Assembly (NCBI GenBank): GCA_947503555.1
Contig: CANNEE010000019.1
Location: 26,558 to 90,557 of the forward strand
DNA: 64,000 bases
Direction of reading: 5' to 3'
Source of the DNA: an uncultured Shewanella sp.
Lineage (GTDB): Bacteria; Pseudomonadota; Gammaproteobacteria; Enterobacterales; Shewanellaceae
Below the pieces are notes generated by a model that made no database searches, was not told the origin of the DNA, and saw only the letters and a list, made by a program, of their open reading frames with translations. Shown here in pieces: positions 16,289 to 26,672 of this stretch (position 1 is its first letter; each line of letters opens with the position of its first letter). Made by a program: the position numbers and the translations under genes.

Positions 16289-17833
16289 TTAGCGCTGCAA
16301 AAATAGCTGGTAAGCGGGGCTATCTGTCTCTTCCTGATAGACAAAACCTAGCTCATCTAAAAAGCGCTGGAAATCTTCGCTTTCATTTGCAGGCACTTCA
16401 AATCCGGTGAGCACACGGCCAAATGCGGCGCCGTGATTGCGATAGTGGAATAAGCTGATATTCCACTTACTCTGGGAGGTGGTGAGAAACTTAAGCAAAG
16501 CCCCTGGATGCTCGGGAAACTCAAAGCTAAATAGCCTTTCATTTAATGGCTCGGGCGGACGGCCACCGACCATATAACGCACATGCAACTTGGCAGTTTC
16601 ATCTTGGGAGAGATCTTTCACATCAAACTCGGCCTGCTCAAGGGTCTCGATAATCTCCGCCAACTCGGCTTCACCACCGTTGATACGAATCCCAGCAAAA
16701 ACAATCGCCTGCTGACGACTGCTAAAGCGGTAGTTAAACTCTGTCATGGCGCGATTGCCTAACAACTGGCAAAAACGCAGGAAACTGCCTGGCTTTTCAG
16801 GAATTTTTACCGCTAATACAGCTTCTTTATGCTCACCTAGCTCACAGCGCTCTGACACATAACGCAGGCTATGGAAATTGACATTGGCACCACTAAGAAT
16901 GGCCGCGACCTTCTCGCCTTTACCTTTGTCGCCCATATATTTCTTCAAACCCGCAAGGGAAAGCGCGCCTGCGGGCTCAGCAATAGCACGAGTATCTTCA
17001 AAGATATCTTTAACCGAAGCGCAAATCTCATCAGAGCTGACGGTCACCACTTCATCGACGTATTCGCGAGCCAAACGAAATGGTTCTTCACCAATGCGTT
17101 TAACCGCCACACCATCGGCAAATAGCCCGACTTGAGGCAGAGTCACAGGCTCATCGGCTTCCAGAGCCGCCTTTAGACAGGCCGCATCTTCTGGCTCCAC
17201 GCCAATGATTTTGACTTGAGGCATCACCGCCTTGTAATAAGCGGCAATACCAGCAACGAGCCCGCCGCCACCGACTGGCACAAATACCAGTTCAAGATCC
17301 CTTTGCTGCTGCAACATCTCCTGAGCAACCGTGCCTTGACCTGCAATCACAGCTTCATCATCAAAGGGAGCGATATAAACTCGGCCTTCTTGCTCAGAGA
17401 GAGACTTAGCATGGGCATTGGCCTGATCAAACCCCTGACCATGCAACACCACTTCGCCGCCTAAGCGCTTAACCGCGTCGACTTTAATATCTGGCGTGGT
17501 TTTAGGCATCACAATCACAGCACTAATGCCTCTGGCACTGGCCGACATGGCCACGCCCTGAGCATGATTACCTGCCGATGCGCAGACCACGCCCTTTTGA
17601 CACTCCTCGCTTGTGAGTTCAGCAATACGGTTATAGGCTCCCCTAAGCTTGAAAGAGTGCACTGGCTGCATATCTTCGCGCTTAAGAAATACCTGACAAC
17701 CTAAACGCGCCGACAACTTATTCAGGCTAGATAAAGGCGTGACCTTGGCAACATCATAAACCGAAGACAGCAGTATCTTCTGCAGATAATACTGAGCTAA
17801 CTTAAGCTGACTCTCACTCGCTAGGGCTAACAT
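16289..17833 (-). CDS. ilvA: threonine ammonia-lyase, biosynthetic
   Basis: A 514-residue enzyme, the same length as E. coli IlvA. It deaminates threonine to 2-oxobutanoate, the first step to isoleucine. The PLP domain (about 1-320) has SFKLRGAYNRI with the PLP lysine, SAGNHAQGVA and the phosphate-binding GGGGLVAGI. The regulatory part (about 330-510) has two ACT-like domains, expected to bind isoleucine (inhibitor) and valine (activator). It is last in ilvGMDA, three bases after ilvD; GGAAGGA precedes its ATG. Expression is set by the ilvL attenuator at 21.8 kb. Confidence 0.97.
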   Translation of the reverse strand: MLALASESQLKLAQYYLQKILLSSVYDVAKVTPLSSLNKLSARLGCQVFLKREDMQPVHSFKLRGAYNRIAELTSEECQKGVVCASAGNHAQGVAMSASARGISAVIVMPKTTPDIKVDAVKRLGGEVVLHGQGFDQANAHAKSLSEQEGRVYIAPFDDEAVIAGQGTVAQEMLQQQRDLELVFVPVGGGGLVAGIAAYYKAVMPQVKIIGVEPEDAACLKAALEADEPVTLPQVGLFADGVAVKRIGEEPFRLAREYVDEVVTVSSDEICASVKDIFEDTRAIAEPAGALSLAGLKKYMGDKGKGEKVAAILSGANVNFHSLRYVSERCELGEHKEAVLAVKIPEKPGSFLRFCQLLGNRAMTEFNYRFSSRQQAIVFAGIRINGGEAELAEIIETLEQAEFDVKDLSQDETAKLHVRYMVGGRPPEPLNERLFSFEFPEHPGALLKFLTTSQSKWNISLFHYRNHGAAFGRVLTGFEVPANESEDFQRFLDELGFVYQEETDSPAYQLFLQR

Positions 17834-17836
17834 AAT

Positions 17837-19687
17837 CTATCCTTCCAATTTACTGGTATCGCGCACTGCACCTTTATCGGCACTGGTGGCCAACATGGCA
17901 TAGGCTTTTAACGCCAAAGAAACAGGGCGCTGACGATTAACAGGCTTCCAAGCCTGCTTACCTCGAGCAAGCATAGCGGCATTACGGCGGGCAAGTTCTT
18001 CATCACTCACCACCAACTTAATGTCACGGGTCGGAATATCGATTTCGATCCGATCGCCGTTTTCAATGAGAGCAATCAAGCCACCTGCCGCAGCTTCTGG
18101 AGAGATATGACCGATAGATAAACCAGAGGTACCACCAGAGAAACGGCCATCGGTAATCAAAGCGCATTTGGTGCCTAAACCTTTAGACTTAAGGTAGCTG
18201 GTGGGGTACAACATCTCTTGCATGCCAGGGCCACCTTTAGGGCCTTCATAGCGGATCACCACGACATCGCCTTCCACCACTTCGCCGCCAAGAATGCCAG
18301 CCACTGCATCATCTTGGCTCTCATATACTCGAGCGCTACCAACAAACACTAGGTTAGATTCATCTACCCCAGCGGTTTTAACGATACAGCCGTTTTCGGC
18401 AATATTGCCCGACAATACCGCAAGGCCGCCCTCTTGACTAAAGGCCTGCTCGCGACGACGAATACAGCCACCATCACGATCTAAATCTAGGCTATCCCAG
18501 CGGCAATCTTGGCTAAAGGCTTTAGTGGTTGGAATACCCGCAGGGCCAGCGCTAAAGAAGCGTTTTACCGATTCATCTGTGGTTTGCACCACATCATATT
18601 TTGCCAGTACCGCTTGTAGGTTTTCACCTGCCACATGGGGCACCTGATTATGTAGCAAGCCCGCTCTATCTAGCTCACCAAGAATGCCCATTACGCCACC
18701 GGCGCGGTGCACATCTTCCATATGATATTCAGGAGTCGAAGGCGCCACCTTACATAGATGAGGCACTTGACGTGACAAGCGATCGATATCATCCATGGTG
18801 AAATCGACCTGAGCCTCTTGTGCCGCAGCCAATAGATGCAGCACAGTATTACTTGAGCCACCCATGGCGATATCTAAGGTCATGGCGTTTTCAAAGGCTT
18901 TAAAGTTGGCGATATTACGTGGCAGCGCTGTGATATCATCGTCACGATAATAACGTGTCGCCAAGTCCATGATGCGGCGACCCGCTTCCAAAAAGAGTTC
19001 ACGTCTGTCGGCGTGGGTTGCCAGCATAGAGCCGTTACCCGGCAAAGATAACCCCAAGGCTTCAGTTAAACAGTTCATCGAGTTTGCAGTAAACATACCC
19101 GAGCAGGAACCACAGGTTGGGCAGGCACTACGCTCAATCTTATCGCTGTCTTCATCGCTTACACTGTCATCGGCAGCGGCCACCATGGCATCGACCAGAT
19201 CTAGCTTAATCAGCTTGTCCGACAGCTTAGTTTTACCCGCTTCCATCGGCCCGCCAGACACAAAAATCACAGGAATATTTAATCGCAGCGATGCCATCAG
19301 CATGCCAGGGGTGATTTTGTCGCAGTTGGAGATACAGACAATGGCATCGGCGCAGTGGGCATTGACCATATACTCGACGCTATCGGCAATAAGCTCGCGG
19401 CTAGGCAAACTATAGAGCATACCACCATGACCCATAGCAATACCGTCATCGACGGCTATAGTGTTGAACTCTTTGGCAATGCCGCCCGCCTCTTCAATGG
19501 CTCCAGCAACAAGGGATCCCATATCTTTTAAATGCACATGGCCGGGAACGAATTGAGTAAAAGAGTTAGCTATCGCGATAATAGGCTTACCAAAATCACT
19601 GTCTTTTACCCCTGTTGCACGCCATAGTGCACGGGCTCCCGCCATATTACGACCTTGGGTACTGGTTGCTGAACGTAGCTTAGGCAT
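17837..19687 (-). CDS. ilvD: dihydroxy-acid dehydratase
   Basis: A 616-residue enzyme, matching E. coli IlvD in length. It dehydrates 2,3-dihydroxy-isovalerate and 2,3-dihydroxy-3-methylvalerate to the 2-oxo acids, using an iron-sulfur cluster. The cluster cysteines are in [11 protein letters not shown] and [17 protein letters not shown]; other signatures are [12 protein letters not shown] and [16 protein letters not shown]. It lies between ilvM (86 bp upstream) and ilvA (3 bp downstream). Unlike the enterobacterial ilvGMEDA order, no ilvE sits before it; ilvE is at 37.6 kb. Confidence 0.97.
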   Translation of the reverse strand: MPKLRSATSTQGRNMAGARALWRATGVKDSDFGKPIIAIANSFTQFVPGHVHLKDMGSLVAGAIEEAGGIAKEFNTIAVDDGIAMGHGGMLYSLPSRELIADSVEYMVNAHCADAIVCISNCDKITPGMLMASLRLNIPVIFVSGGPMEAGKTKLSDKLIKLDLVDAMVAAADDSVSDEDSDKIERSACPTCGSCSGMFTANSMNCLTEALGLSLPGNGSMLATHADRRELFLEAGRRIMDLATRYYRDDDITALPRNIANFKAFENAMTLDIAMGGSSNTVLHLLAAAQEAQVDFTMDDIDRLSRQVPHLCKVAPSTPEYHMEDVHRAGGVMGILGELDRAGLLHNQVPHVAGENLQAVLAKYDVVQTTDESVKRFFSAGPAGIPTTKAFSQDCRWDSLDLDRDGGCIRRREQAFSQEGGLAVLSGNIAENGCIVKTAGVDESNLVFVGSARVYESQDDAVAGILGGEVVEGDVVVIRYEGPKGGPGMQEMLYPTSYLKSKGLGTKCALITDGRFSGGTSGLSIGHISPEAAAGGLIALIENGDRIEIDIPTRDIKLVVSDEELARRNAAMLARGKQAWKPVNRQRPVSLALKAYAMLATSADKGAVRDTSKLEG

Positions 19688-19773
19688 TGCGAAATCCTTA
19701 TATTTCAGACTGCTGACTATTAGCCAAACAGAGTAATGTTATTCTTGTTAACTATAGTGCTATGACTGCCTTA

Positions 19774-20037
19774 TCAGGCTTGGTGCTGGGCAACTGGCAT
19801 CGAAGACTGACCCGCTAATACTCTACATTGAGTCACATCCACCAGCTTAGTCAACTGATTACTGAGCAAAGAGATTTCTCTCTCACTGTCGACTTCAAGA
19901 TCGAGGCGAGTATTGGCGTTATTGCTCGCGCGCATATTCATCATAGTCACCTTAAAACCACGGTGACGAGTAACACGTAAAACACGTTCAAGCACTTCTG
20001 GACGCTGTTGCAGTTCAAGCTCTAGGGTATGGATCAT
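19774..20037 (-). CDS. ilvM: acetolactate synthase II small subunit
   Basis: An 87-residue ACT-domain protein ([28 protein letters not shown]), the same length as E. coli IlvM. It is the regulatory subunit that stabilises and activates IlvG. Its ATG overlaps the ilvG stop by four bases (ATGA), which implies translational coupling and equal stoichiometry. Confidence 0.95.
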   Translation of the reverse strand: MIHTLELELQQRPEVLERVLRVTRHRGFKVTMMNMRASNNANTRLDLEVDSEREISLLSNQLTKLVDVTQCRVLAGQSSMPVAQHQA

Positions 20038-21707
20038 GATGTTTTCTCCAAGGTGTCTAACATGTCACTATTACTGGCGCCCGGCGGCACCAACGGCCAT
20101 ACGTTAAAGGCATCATCTATTGCTACATGCAATAGATAAGGCCCCTCACTGTTAAGCATTTCATCGAGCGCAGCATCGACTTGATCGGCTCGATTGATAC
20201 TTTGCCCGGGAATATCAAAGGCACGGGCAAGCATCAAAAAGTCAGGGTTATCATCTAGGGTGGTTTCGCTATATCTCTCTTCAAAAAACAGGTGTTGCCA
20301 CTGTTTCACCATCCCCAGTTTTTGGTTATCAAGCAGTAGAATTTTTACCGGTAGACGGCGACGCTTGATGGTAGTCAGCTCTTGAATGTTCATCATGATG
20401 GAGCCATCACCAGAAACCGTTACCACTGTAGCATCGGGTCTGGCAACTTGAGCGCCAATGGCCGCAGGTAATCCAAAGCCCATGGTGCCAAGACCTGAGC
20501 TTGATAGATGGTCCTCGCTGCGACGGAACCACATATGCTGGGCTACCCACATCTGATGCTGGCCCACATCGCAGGACACGACGCTATCCTGGGGAAGCTT
20601 ATCCGCTAAGCTGCGTAGCATTTTAGGCGCAAACACTAGCTCACCTGGGTGGTTATAATCGAAAACGTATTCGGCTTTAAGCTCGGCCACCTCTTGCTGC
20701 CAAGGCGAGATATTTACCTCGGCTGTCAACATAGGAAGCACTTGGCAAAGGTCGTCTGTGATAGCCACATCAGGCTGACGCAGCTTGCCAATTTCGGCGG
20801 CATCGATATCCAGATGAATCACCTTTGCCTTAGGCGCAAAACTATCTAGCCTGCCCGTTACCCTATCGTCGAAGCGCGCGCCCACGACAATAAGTAGATC
20901 GCTCTCTTGCACAGCAAAGTTGGCAGCCTTACCACCGTGCATACCTAGCATGCCAAGGTAACCTGCATGGGTATGTTCAACTGAGCCAAGCCCTTTAAGG
21001 GTAACCACACTGGGTATTCCCGTCTGAGCGATAAATTGGTTAAGCTGCTCGCTAGCACCGGCAATACTCACTCCGCCGCCCACATACAACATAGGCTTGC
21101 TCGCCTGTTTGATAAGGGCATTGGCTTCTTCAAGCTCCTTTGATGACACCTCATCTTGAGTATCTAACGCTTGTAGCGGCGCCTTGTAATGCATCATGGC
21201 AAGCTGAATATCTTTAGGAATATCCACCAGCACAGGCCCTGGACGGCCGCTGGCAGCAATCTCAAAGGCTTGATATAGGATTGGCACTAGCTCATCTATG
21301 CTAGTCACCATAAAGCTGTGCTTAGTCACGGCCAGAGACATACCCAAAACATCTATCTCTTGAAAGGCATCAGTGCCGATGACAGGGCTGGCGACTTGAC
21401 CTGTTATCGCGACCACAGGAACAGAGTCGAGCATGGCATCGGCCAGTGAGGTCACAAGGTTAGTCGCACCAGGGCCCGATGTGGCAAAGCAAACGCCGGT
21501 TTTACCGCTGGCTCTGGCATACCCCACTGCGGCAAATGCCGCGCCTTGCTCATGTCGACTGAGCAGATGTTCAACTTCACTCTCATATAGCGCATCGTAA
21601 ATCGGCATGATGGCACCACCTGGATAGCCAAATACTGTGGTGGCACCATGGGCGGCTAATACCTTGATTACCGCGTCTGCCCCTCTGATCATCTGCCCTT
21701 GTTCCAT
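20034..21707 (-). CDS. ilvG: acetolactate synthase II large subunit
   Basis: A 557-residue thiamine-diphosphate enzyme making acetolactate or acetohydroxybutyrate. Visible signatures: the [16 protein letters not shown]-terminal segment, the catalytic Glu in [21 protein letters not shown], and the ThDP/Mg motif [14 protein letters not shown] followed by [13 protein letters not shown]. The frame is intact throughout, unlike the frameshifted ilvG of E. coli K-12. It is the first structural gene after the ilvL attenuator, about 70 bases from the terminator hairpin. Catalytic and FAD-binding domains are complete. Confidence 0.97.
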   Translation of the reverse strand: MEQGQMIRGADAVIKVLAAHGATTVFGYPGGAIMPIYDALYESEVEHLLSRHEQGAAFAAVGYARASGKTGVCFATSGPGATNLVTSLADAMLDSVPVVAITGQVASPVIGTDAFQEIDVLGMSLAVTKHSFMVTSIDELVPILYQAFEIAASGRPGPVLVDIPKDIQLAMMHYKAPLQALDTQDEVSSKELEEANALIKQASKPMLYVGGGVSIAGASEQLNQFIAQTGIPSVVTLKGLGSVEHTHAGYLGMLGMHGGKAANFAVQESDLLIVVGARFDDRVTGRLDSFAPKAKVIHLDIDAAEIGKLRQPDVAITDDLCQVLPMLTAEVNISPWQQEVAELKAEYVFDYNHPGELVFAPKMLRSLADKLPQDSVVSCDVGQHQMWVAQHMWFRRSEDHLSSSGLGTMGFGLPAAIGAQVARPDATVVTVSGDGSIMMNIQELTTIKRRRLPVKILLLDNQKLGMVKQWQHLFFEERYSETTLDDNPDFLMLARAFDIPGQSINRADQVDAALDEMLNSEGPYLLHVAIDDAFNVWPLVPPGASNSDMLDTLEKTS

Positions 21708-21769
21708 ACTTCTCTCACTACTTGGTCGCTACTGGTTTTAGTGAAGCCATTCTAGGTATCGATTTTCTT

Positions 21770-21820
21770 TAGCCCTATAAAACAAAACCCCCCGGTCCTT
21801 TCGGAGCGGGGGGTTTTGTT
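21770..21820 (-). terminator. ilv operon attenuator terminator
   Basis: On the minus strand, ACAAAACCCCCCG (complement of 21807-21819) pairs with CGGGGGGTTTTGT (complement of 21782-21794), a 13-bp stem with a six-pair G-C run, followed by TTTATAG. It lies 17 bases after the ilvL stop codon and before ilvG, the classic place for an attenuator that is bypassed when the ribosome stalls in ilvL. Confidence 0.92.
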
Positions 21821-21836
21821 TGCAATCTTGACTGAA

Positions 21837-21932
21837 CTATGTCTGTCTATTTGCCATGCGAATCCCCCGCTGTGATCTAATAATCACGACGCTAATAATC
21901 ACGAGAATCAGCTTGGCAGCTAGGTTAAACAT
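21837..21932 (-). CDS. ilvL: ilvGMDA leader peptide
   Basis: A 31-codon frame, ATG at 21932 and TAG at 21837-21839. The peptide begins MFNLAAKLILVIISVVIIRS: eleven of residues 8-18 and neighbours are Leu, Ile or Val, including two Ile-Ile pairs and Val-Val. It is immediately followed by the strong terminator at 21770-21820. A leader rich in all three branched-chain residues is the expected control for an ilvGMDA operon: low charged Leu/Ile/Val-tRNA stalls the ribosome and lets transcription continue into ilvG. Confidence 0.9.
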   Translation of the reverse strand: MFNLAAKLILVIISVVIIRSQRGIRMANRQT

Positions 21933-22195
21933 GGTAATAACTCGGTTCCTAAAATAACGAATATCAATTCTTGCTATACAAATTCGGTGTCATTCTTTTC
22001 GATGACCCTATAAGGTGTACCATAGACTTGTTCAAAAACACAACAAAAAACTTCGTCTATAAATTTTATTCACCATAAATGCAAAACAAGTCAAATTATT
22101 CAAATCCCAGCTTACCCGTCTTGCTGTCTCGTTTTATCACGCTATAGGTGAAAATAAAAAACCTTATCCCATTAACTTGTTAGTTGATAACCATA

Positions 22196-22235
22196 AAAAA
22201 ACGGCTTGCCGATATGATTCGACAAGCCGTTGATT
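22196..22235 (-). terminator. ilvC terminator
   Basis: On the minus strand, AACGGCTTG and CAAGCCGTT pair (22200-22208 with 22223-22231) with an extended partial stem and are followed by a run of seven T's. It begins about 10 bases after the ilvC stop. It isolates ilvC from the ilv leader region to its left. Confidence 0.88.
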
Positions 22236-22239
22236 AGTA

Positions 22240-23721
22240 TTAAGACTGTTCAACAATACGTTTCATATCAGTCATATAACCACGAAGCTCAGCTCCTATG
22301 TACTCTACATCTGTATTGCGAATCGCTTCATTGACTTCAATAAGGCGCTGGTTGTCAACTTGATTTGAATCGACTGCCAAGCCTGCACCTAGCACTTCTG
22401 GAGACAATGCATTGACATAGTCTTTCAGTAGAGGCAATGCTGCATGATTAAACAGGTAGCAACCGTATTCTGCGGTGTCAGAGATCACAATATTCATCTC
22501 GTAGAGACGCTTACGGGCAATGGTATTAGCAATCAATGGAGTTTCATGTAGAGACTCATAGTAGGCTGACTCATCAACAATGCCTGCTGCAACCATGGTA
22601 TCAAAGGCAAGTTCTACACCCGCTTTTACCATAGCGACTAAGAAGATACCCTTATCAAAATAGGTTTGCTCGTCGATCTCTTCATCGGTATAAGGTGCGT
22701 TTTCAAACGCAGTCTCGTTGGTCTCTTGACGCCACTTAAGCAGATTCGCATCGTCATTGGCCCAATCTTCCATCATGGTCTTAGAAAACTCACCACTGAT
22801 GATGTCATCCATATGCTTTTCAAATAACGGCGTTAGGATCTCTTTTAACTCATCGGCGATTTCAAAAGCTTTAATCTTGGCTGGGTTCGACAGCCTATCC
22901 ATCATATTGGTGATGCCACCGTGCTTAAGCGCTTCGGTAACTGTCTCCCAACCTTGCTGGATAAGCTTGGCGGCATAACCTGGCTCGACACCATCGGCGA
23001 CCATTTTCTCATAGCCCAAGATGGCACCAGTTTGCAGCATGCCACAAAGGATAGTTTGCTCGCCCATCAAGTCAGACTTCACTTCAGCGATAAATGATGA
23101 CAATAAGACACCCGCTCTATCGCCACCGGTTGCACTTGCGTAAGCCTTGGCAATATCTAAACCATCACCATTAGGGTCATTCTCTGGGTGAACAGCAATC
23201 AGAGTCGGTACACCAAAACCACGCTTATACTCTTCACGTACCTCAGTGCCTGGGCACTTAGGTGCCACCATAACAACGGTAATGTCAGAACGAACCTGCA
23301 TACCTTCTTCAACAATGTTGAAGCCATGGGAATAAGAGAGGGTTGAGCCTTCTTTCATCAAAGGCATCACTGTCGATACCACATTGGTATGCTGCTTATC
23401 TGGAGTCAGGTTTAATACTAAATCGGCTTCAGGGATCAGCTCTTCAAAGCTACCCACTTTAAAACCATTTTCGCTGGCACGTTGGAACGAAGCACGCTTT
23501 TCTGCAATCGCTTCGGCGCGTAGGGCATAGGAGATATTTAGACCAGAATCACGCATATTCAGACCTTGGTTAAGGCCCTGAGCACCACAGCCGAGGATGA
23601 CGATATTCCAATCTTTAATATAGCTGCAGCCGTCACTAAACTCGCTTGGCTCCATAAAACGACATTGTGATAGTTGTGCTAACTGCTGGCGCAGATTCAA
23701 AGAGTTAAAATAGTTAGCCAT
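22240..23721 (-). CDS. ilvC: ketol-acid reductoisomerase (NADP+), class II
   Basis: A 493-residue enzyme, the long (class II) form with duplicated C-terminal domain, as in E. coli. It isomerises and reduces acetolactate and acetohydroxybutyrate with NADPH and Mg2+. The nucleotide site is [21 protein letters not shown]; metal-binding acidic residues lie in [12 protein letters not shown] and [22 protein letters not shown] 23721 ([13 protein letters not shown]) matches the family start. It is divergent from ilvY, with two IlvY-type operator repeats between; IlvY is expected to activate it when acetolactate is present. Confidence 0.97.
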   Translation of the reverse strand: MANYFNSLNLRQQLAQLSQCRFMEPSEFSDGCSYIKDWNIVILGCGAQGLNQGLNMRDSGLNISYALRAEAIAEKRASFQRASENGFKVGSFEELIPEADLVLNLTPDKQHTNVVSTVMPLMKEGSTLSYSHGFNIVEEGMQVRSDITVVMVAPKCPGTEVREEYKRGFGVPTLIAVHPENDPNGDGLDIAKAYASATGGDRAGVLLSSFIAEVKSDLMGEQTILCGMLQTGAILGYEKMVADGVEPGYAAKLIQQGWETVTEALKHGGITNMMDRLSNPAKIKAFEIADELKEILTPLFEKHMDDIISGEFSKTMMEDWANDDANLLKWRQETNETAFENAPYTDEEIDEQTYFDKGIFLVAMVKAGVELAFDTMVAAGIVDESAYYESLHETPLIANTIARKRLYEMNIVISDTAEYGCYLFNHAALPLLKDYVNALSPEVLGAGLAVDSNQVDNQRLIEVNEAIRNTDVEYIGAELRGYMTDMKRIVEQS

Positions 23722-23821
23722 CTGAAATTCCACCTTTTACTTAAGCGTTTACGATGCAATAGAGAGTCAAACTTGTTGCACAAGTCTGAGTAAATTTCAT
23801 TCACTATAGCCTAAGTTTTAA

Positions 23822-23866
23822 ATTGCTTAAAATGATATATTTGGGATACTGTATTGCATAAAATGA
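23822..23866. promoter_or_regulatory. tandem IlvY operators in the ilvC/ilvY gap
   Basis: ATTGCTTAAAATGA (23822-23835) and ATTGCATAAAATGA (23853-23866) are direct repeats differing at one base, spaced 31 bp start to start (three helical turns). They lie between ilvC and ilvY. Known IlvY control in E. coli uses tandem operators in the same intergenic region, one for autoregulation and one for ilvC activation. Confidence 0.75.
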
Positions 23867-23923
23867 AATACTGATTTCAATTTCATCTAGGTAAATTCAA
23901 GCCTAATACTAAGGGTGAACTTC

Positions 23924-24796
23924 ATGGATATGCGAGCACTGAAACTCTATTTACATCTTTGTGATAGCCTGCACTTTGGTAAGACAGCACAGCAGATGCA
24001 CGTGAGCCCATCGACCTTGAGTCGAGCGATTCAGCGCCTAGAAGATGAGGTCGACGCTAAGCTGCTGCAAAGGGATAATCGCAGTGTCGCGCTAACCAAT
24101 GCAGGCACAGAGTTTCAACACTTTGCTCAACAAACCCTGCACCACTGGCAAGGAATGCGGATGCGAATTGACCCTAGGCAAGATTTGCTAAGGGGGAAGC
24201 TCAATATCTACTGCTCAGTCACCGCAGCCTATAGCCATTTACCTCGCCTTCTCGATCAATTTAGGCGGGAACACCCTCTGGTTGAAATCGCCCTCAGCAC
24301 AGGTGATGCAGCCAATGCGGTGGAGCATATCCTTAAAAATGATGCAGATATCGCCATCGCCGCACTGCCAGAAACTTTTCCCAGCAACTTACACTTCACC
24401 AAGATTGAGGACATTCCCCTCAGCCTGATAGCTCCCAATATGCCGTGCCAGATACAGGCTCAACTGGCTCAGAATGAGATTCCTTGGCAGGAGCTACCCT
24501 TTATTATTCAAGATCATGGCCCAGGACGTCAGCGCGCCGAGCTTTGGTTTAAAAAGATGGGCTTTACTCCTAATATCTATGCCCAAGTCTCAGGCCACGA
24601 AGCGATAGTCTCAATGGTTGCACTAGGTTTAGGCTTGAGCATTACGCCGGAGGTCGTCATTAATAACAGCCCAGTGCGTGACAGAATTGAGCTTCTTCCC
24701 TCACCAGTAGCGGTCGCACCCTTTGAGTTAGGCTGCTGCTGTAAGAAAAATCGTTTAGACGATGCTGTGCTAAAAGCCTTTTTAGAGCTACTTTAA
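23924..24796 (+). CDS. ilvY: LysR-family activator of ilvC
   Basis: A 290-residue LysR regulator: MDMRALKLYLHLCDSLHFGK aligns with the IlvY N-terminus, the HTH is AQQMHVSPSTLSRAIQRLED, and the effector domain occupies about 90-290. E. coli IlvY binds acetolactate or acetohydroxybutyrate and turns on ilvC. The divergent position next to ilvC and the repeated operators support the assignment. I start at ATG 23924, after AAGGG; a GTG nine bases earlier is in frame but has no ribosome site. Confidence 0.93.
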   Translation: MDMRALKLYLHLCDSLHFGKTAQQMHVSPSTLSRAIQRLEDEVDAKLLQRDNRSVALTNAGTEFQHFAQQTLHHWQGMRMRIDPRQDLLRGKLNIYCSVTAAYSHLPRLLDQFRREHPLVEIALSTGDAANAVEHILKNDADIAIAALPETFPSNLHFTKIEDIPLSLIAPNMPCQIQAQLAQNEIPWQELPFIIQDHGPGRQRAELWFKKMGFTPNIYAQVSGHEAIVSMVALGLGLSITPEVVINNSPVRDRIELLPSPVAVAPFELGCCCKKNRLDDAVLKAFLELL

Positions 24797-24895
24797 TAAG
24801 GATTGATCCAGTTACTACAACAGGCTGTAGATATGGGTTAAGATGAAAAAGTTAGCTTTTAACATTTTTGCATCATATGGAGTCATGTTATTCCC

Positions 24896-25696
24896 ATGGG
24901 CAAGTTACTCGGGCTATTTATCACCACTATCACGCTAGTATTCTCTAGCTATGCTTGCCATGCCAGCGCTAAGCTGAGCTTCTGTGTCGAAAATACCGAG
25001 TTCCCCCCCTTTAACTATTTTGAACGTATCGACGGCATTAAGCAGAAACAAAGTGCGGGATATGATATTGATATTCTTGCGCTGACCTTTAAGCCGATAG
25101 ACGTCCCCTACCAAGTCATAGCTTTACCTTGGCGTCGCTGTCTAAAATCGGTCAAACTTGGACTTATCGATGCGGCCATGAGCGCCTCCCTCAATCCAGA
25201 AAGGCGTGCAGATTACCTTACCTCAGATGCCTACTACTTTCTCACACCAAGCTTCTTCTATTTAGATCAAACGTTTACCGAGCAGGAAGTCTCCGCCAAT
25301 ATCGAGAATCTAAACAAGCTAGGCGCGGTATGCGGTATTCAAGGTTTCAATTACGTCAACTTTGGTTGGAGCAACTCAGAAGAGCTAAATGAAATAAAGG
25401 AACTCAGCTTACTTCCCTCCATGCTGGCGAAAAAACGCTGTAGTTTCTTTCTTGCACGAAAAGAAACCTTAGCGGGCATTCTTGCCTTAAATGATATGAA
25501 TGCCCTCGAAGACAGCCTGATAGGCAAACCGATTCCCCACGCTTTACCAGAACCCTTTCATATGCTGGTATCAAGACGTTCAAAACACGCCCAATTTATT
25601 CTGCAACATTTTAATCAACAGATCGCTAGTCTTAGAACACAGGAACAATTGCAGCCACTACTGGAAAAGCACTTAAAGCAGCTTCAAAAGCGTTAG
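24896..25696 (+). CDS. periplasmic substrate-binding protein, family 3
   Basis: A 266-residue protein with a signal peptide (about 1-24, ending CHASA-KL) and an SBP_bac_3 fold: FCVENTEFPPFNYF, then AGYDIDILALTF and VIALPWRRCLKSVKLGLIDAAMSAS. It has several cysteines (about residues 31, 82, 143, 183), more than usual for the family. There are no transporter genes nearby; it could be a stand-alone sensor or scavenger. The next gene is a membrane diguanylate cyclase on the same strand (about 100 bp gap), so a signalling pair is possible but unproven. Confidence 0.82.
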   Translation: MGKLLGLFITTITLVFSSYACHASAKLSFCVENTEFPPFNYFERIDGIKQKQSAGYDIDILALTFKPIDVPYQVIALPWRRCLKSVKLGLIDAAMSASLNPERRADYLTSDAYYFLTPSFFYLDQTFTEQEVSANIENLNKLGAVCGIQGFNYVNFGWSNSEELNEIKELSLLPSMLAKKRCSFFLARKETLAGILALNDMNALEDSLIGKPIPHALPEPFHMLVSRRSKHAQFILQHFNQQIASLRTQEQLQPLLEKHLKQLQKR

Positions 25697-25799
25697 TTAA
25701 CAAGCGCTAACCCCATAAATAGACTAAGTTTATATTGAGAAGATAGTTCAATCGTCACTTGGCTATACTTAAACTCATTCCAACTCAGCAGCAGGGCAC

Positions 25800-26609
25800 A
25801 TGGATTTACTCAATATTATTGCGACCTTGTTAGTCATTATTGGGCTCGTTGGATTGCTACTATCGATTCCTGCAAGTTACCAAATCTGCACACTGCCAGA
25901 GTACCAACACTCTGGCTGGTATCTATTGTTTACCATGATAGTGTTATTTATTGTGGGTTATATAGGCTTTCTGTGGTTAATTATCGGCCAAGAAACCAGT
26001 AGCTTGGAAGTTGTTGTAGCCGCAGTATTTTGTGGCGGTGGTGGCTTCGTCTTTAGCGTGACAAAAATGAGCCGAACAACCATAGCTCAACTTCAAAGCA
26101 CCATTGCCGAAAAGCACTATCAAGCTAGGCACGATATGCTAACCACACTGCCAAATCGCACCTATTTTTACGAAACCTTAGACAAGCTGATGAAACATGA
26201 CCAAGCCGAGTTCAGTTGTCTTATGTTAGATCTCAATGACTTTAAAATTATTAACGACACCTTTGGCCATGCTAAGGGCGATCAAGTACTTCAAGTGATT
26301 GCCAAGAGATTAATGCAATCCTTACCCACCCAAGCCACTGCAGCAAGAATCGGTGGTGATGAGCTCGCAGTGGTATTACCCGCAACCAATAGCCAACAGG
26401 CAATCGAAGTCGCCAAACAGATTCAACAACTCTTCATGCAAGATATAGACTGTAACCCCCACAAATTAGGCATAGGTGTCTCCATTGGCATAGTTCAATA
26501 CCCGGAACATGGAGAAGACAGAAGTAGTTTATTAAAACATGCCGATATCGCCATGTATTGCGCCAAGAGCAAAGAGAGCCACTATCAGGTCTACCATAAA
26601 TTCCTTTAA
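25800..26609 (+). CDS. membrane diguanylate cyclase (GGDEF domain)
   Basis: A 269-residue protein with three hydrophobic helices at the N-terminus (about residues 5-26, 42-65, 70-90) and a GGDEF domain (about 105-267). The metal-binding DLNDFKIINDTFGHAKGD and the signature RIGGDELAVVL are present. The signature loop is GGDEL rather than GGDEF; Leu in the last place is tolerated in some active cyclases, but activity is less certain. It lacks an RxxD inhibitory site upstream of the loop. It should make cyclic di-GMP from GTP at the inner membrane. Confidence 0.87.
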   Translation: MDLLNIIATLLVIIGLVGLLLSIPASYQICTLPEYQHSGWYLLFTMIVLFIVGYIGFLWLIIGQETSSLEVVVAAVFCGGGGFVFSVTKMSRTTIAQLQSTIAEKHYQARHDMLTTLPNRTYFYETLDKLMKHDQAEFSCLMLDLNDFKIINDTFGHAKGDQVLQVIAKRLMQSLPTQATAARIGGDELAVVLPATNSQQAIEVAKQIQQLFMQDIDCNPHKLGIGVSIGIVQYPEHGEDRSSLLKHADIAMYCAKSKESHYQVYHKFL

Positions 26610-26672
26610 GGTCTCGCTAGGATTTTACCTGCTACACTCTAATCAAAGCATATAAAACAAAAGGATTTGTTT

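Noticed and set aside
18969-19415. A 148-residue + strand frame opposite ilvD
   Set aside because: Antisense to a highly conserved enzyme; Ser/Leu-rich composition and no ribosome site.
20034-21707. Possible frameshift in ilvG as in E. coli K-12
   Set aside because: The frame is continuous for 557 residues with all catalytic motifs, so the gene is intact.
24843-24938. A frame starting MKKLAFNIFASYGVMLFPW just before the second solute-binding protein, looking like a signal peptide
   Set aside because: It stops after 31 codons in a different frame, and the annotated protein already has a good signal peptide. No frameshift is needed to explain the gene.
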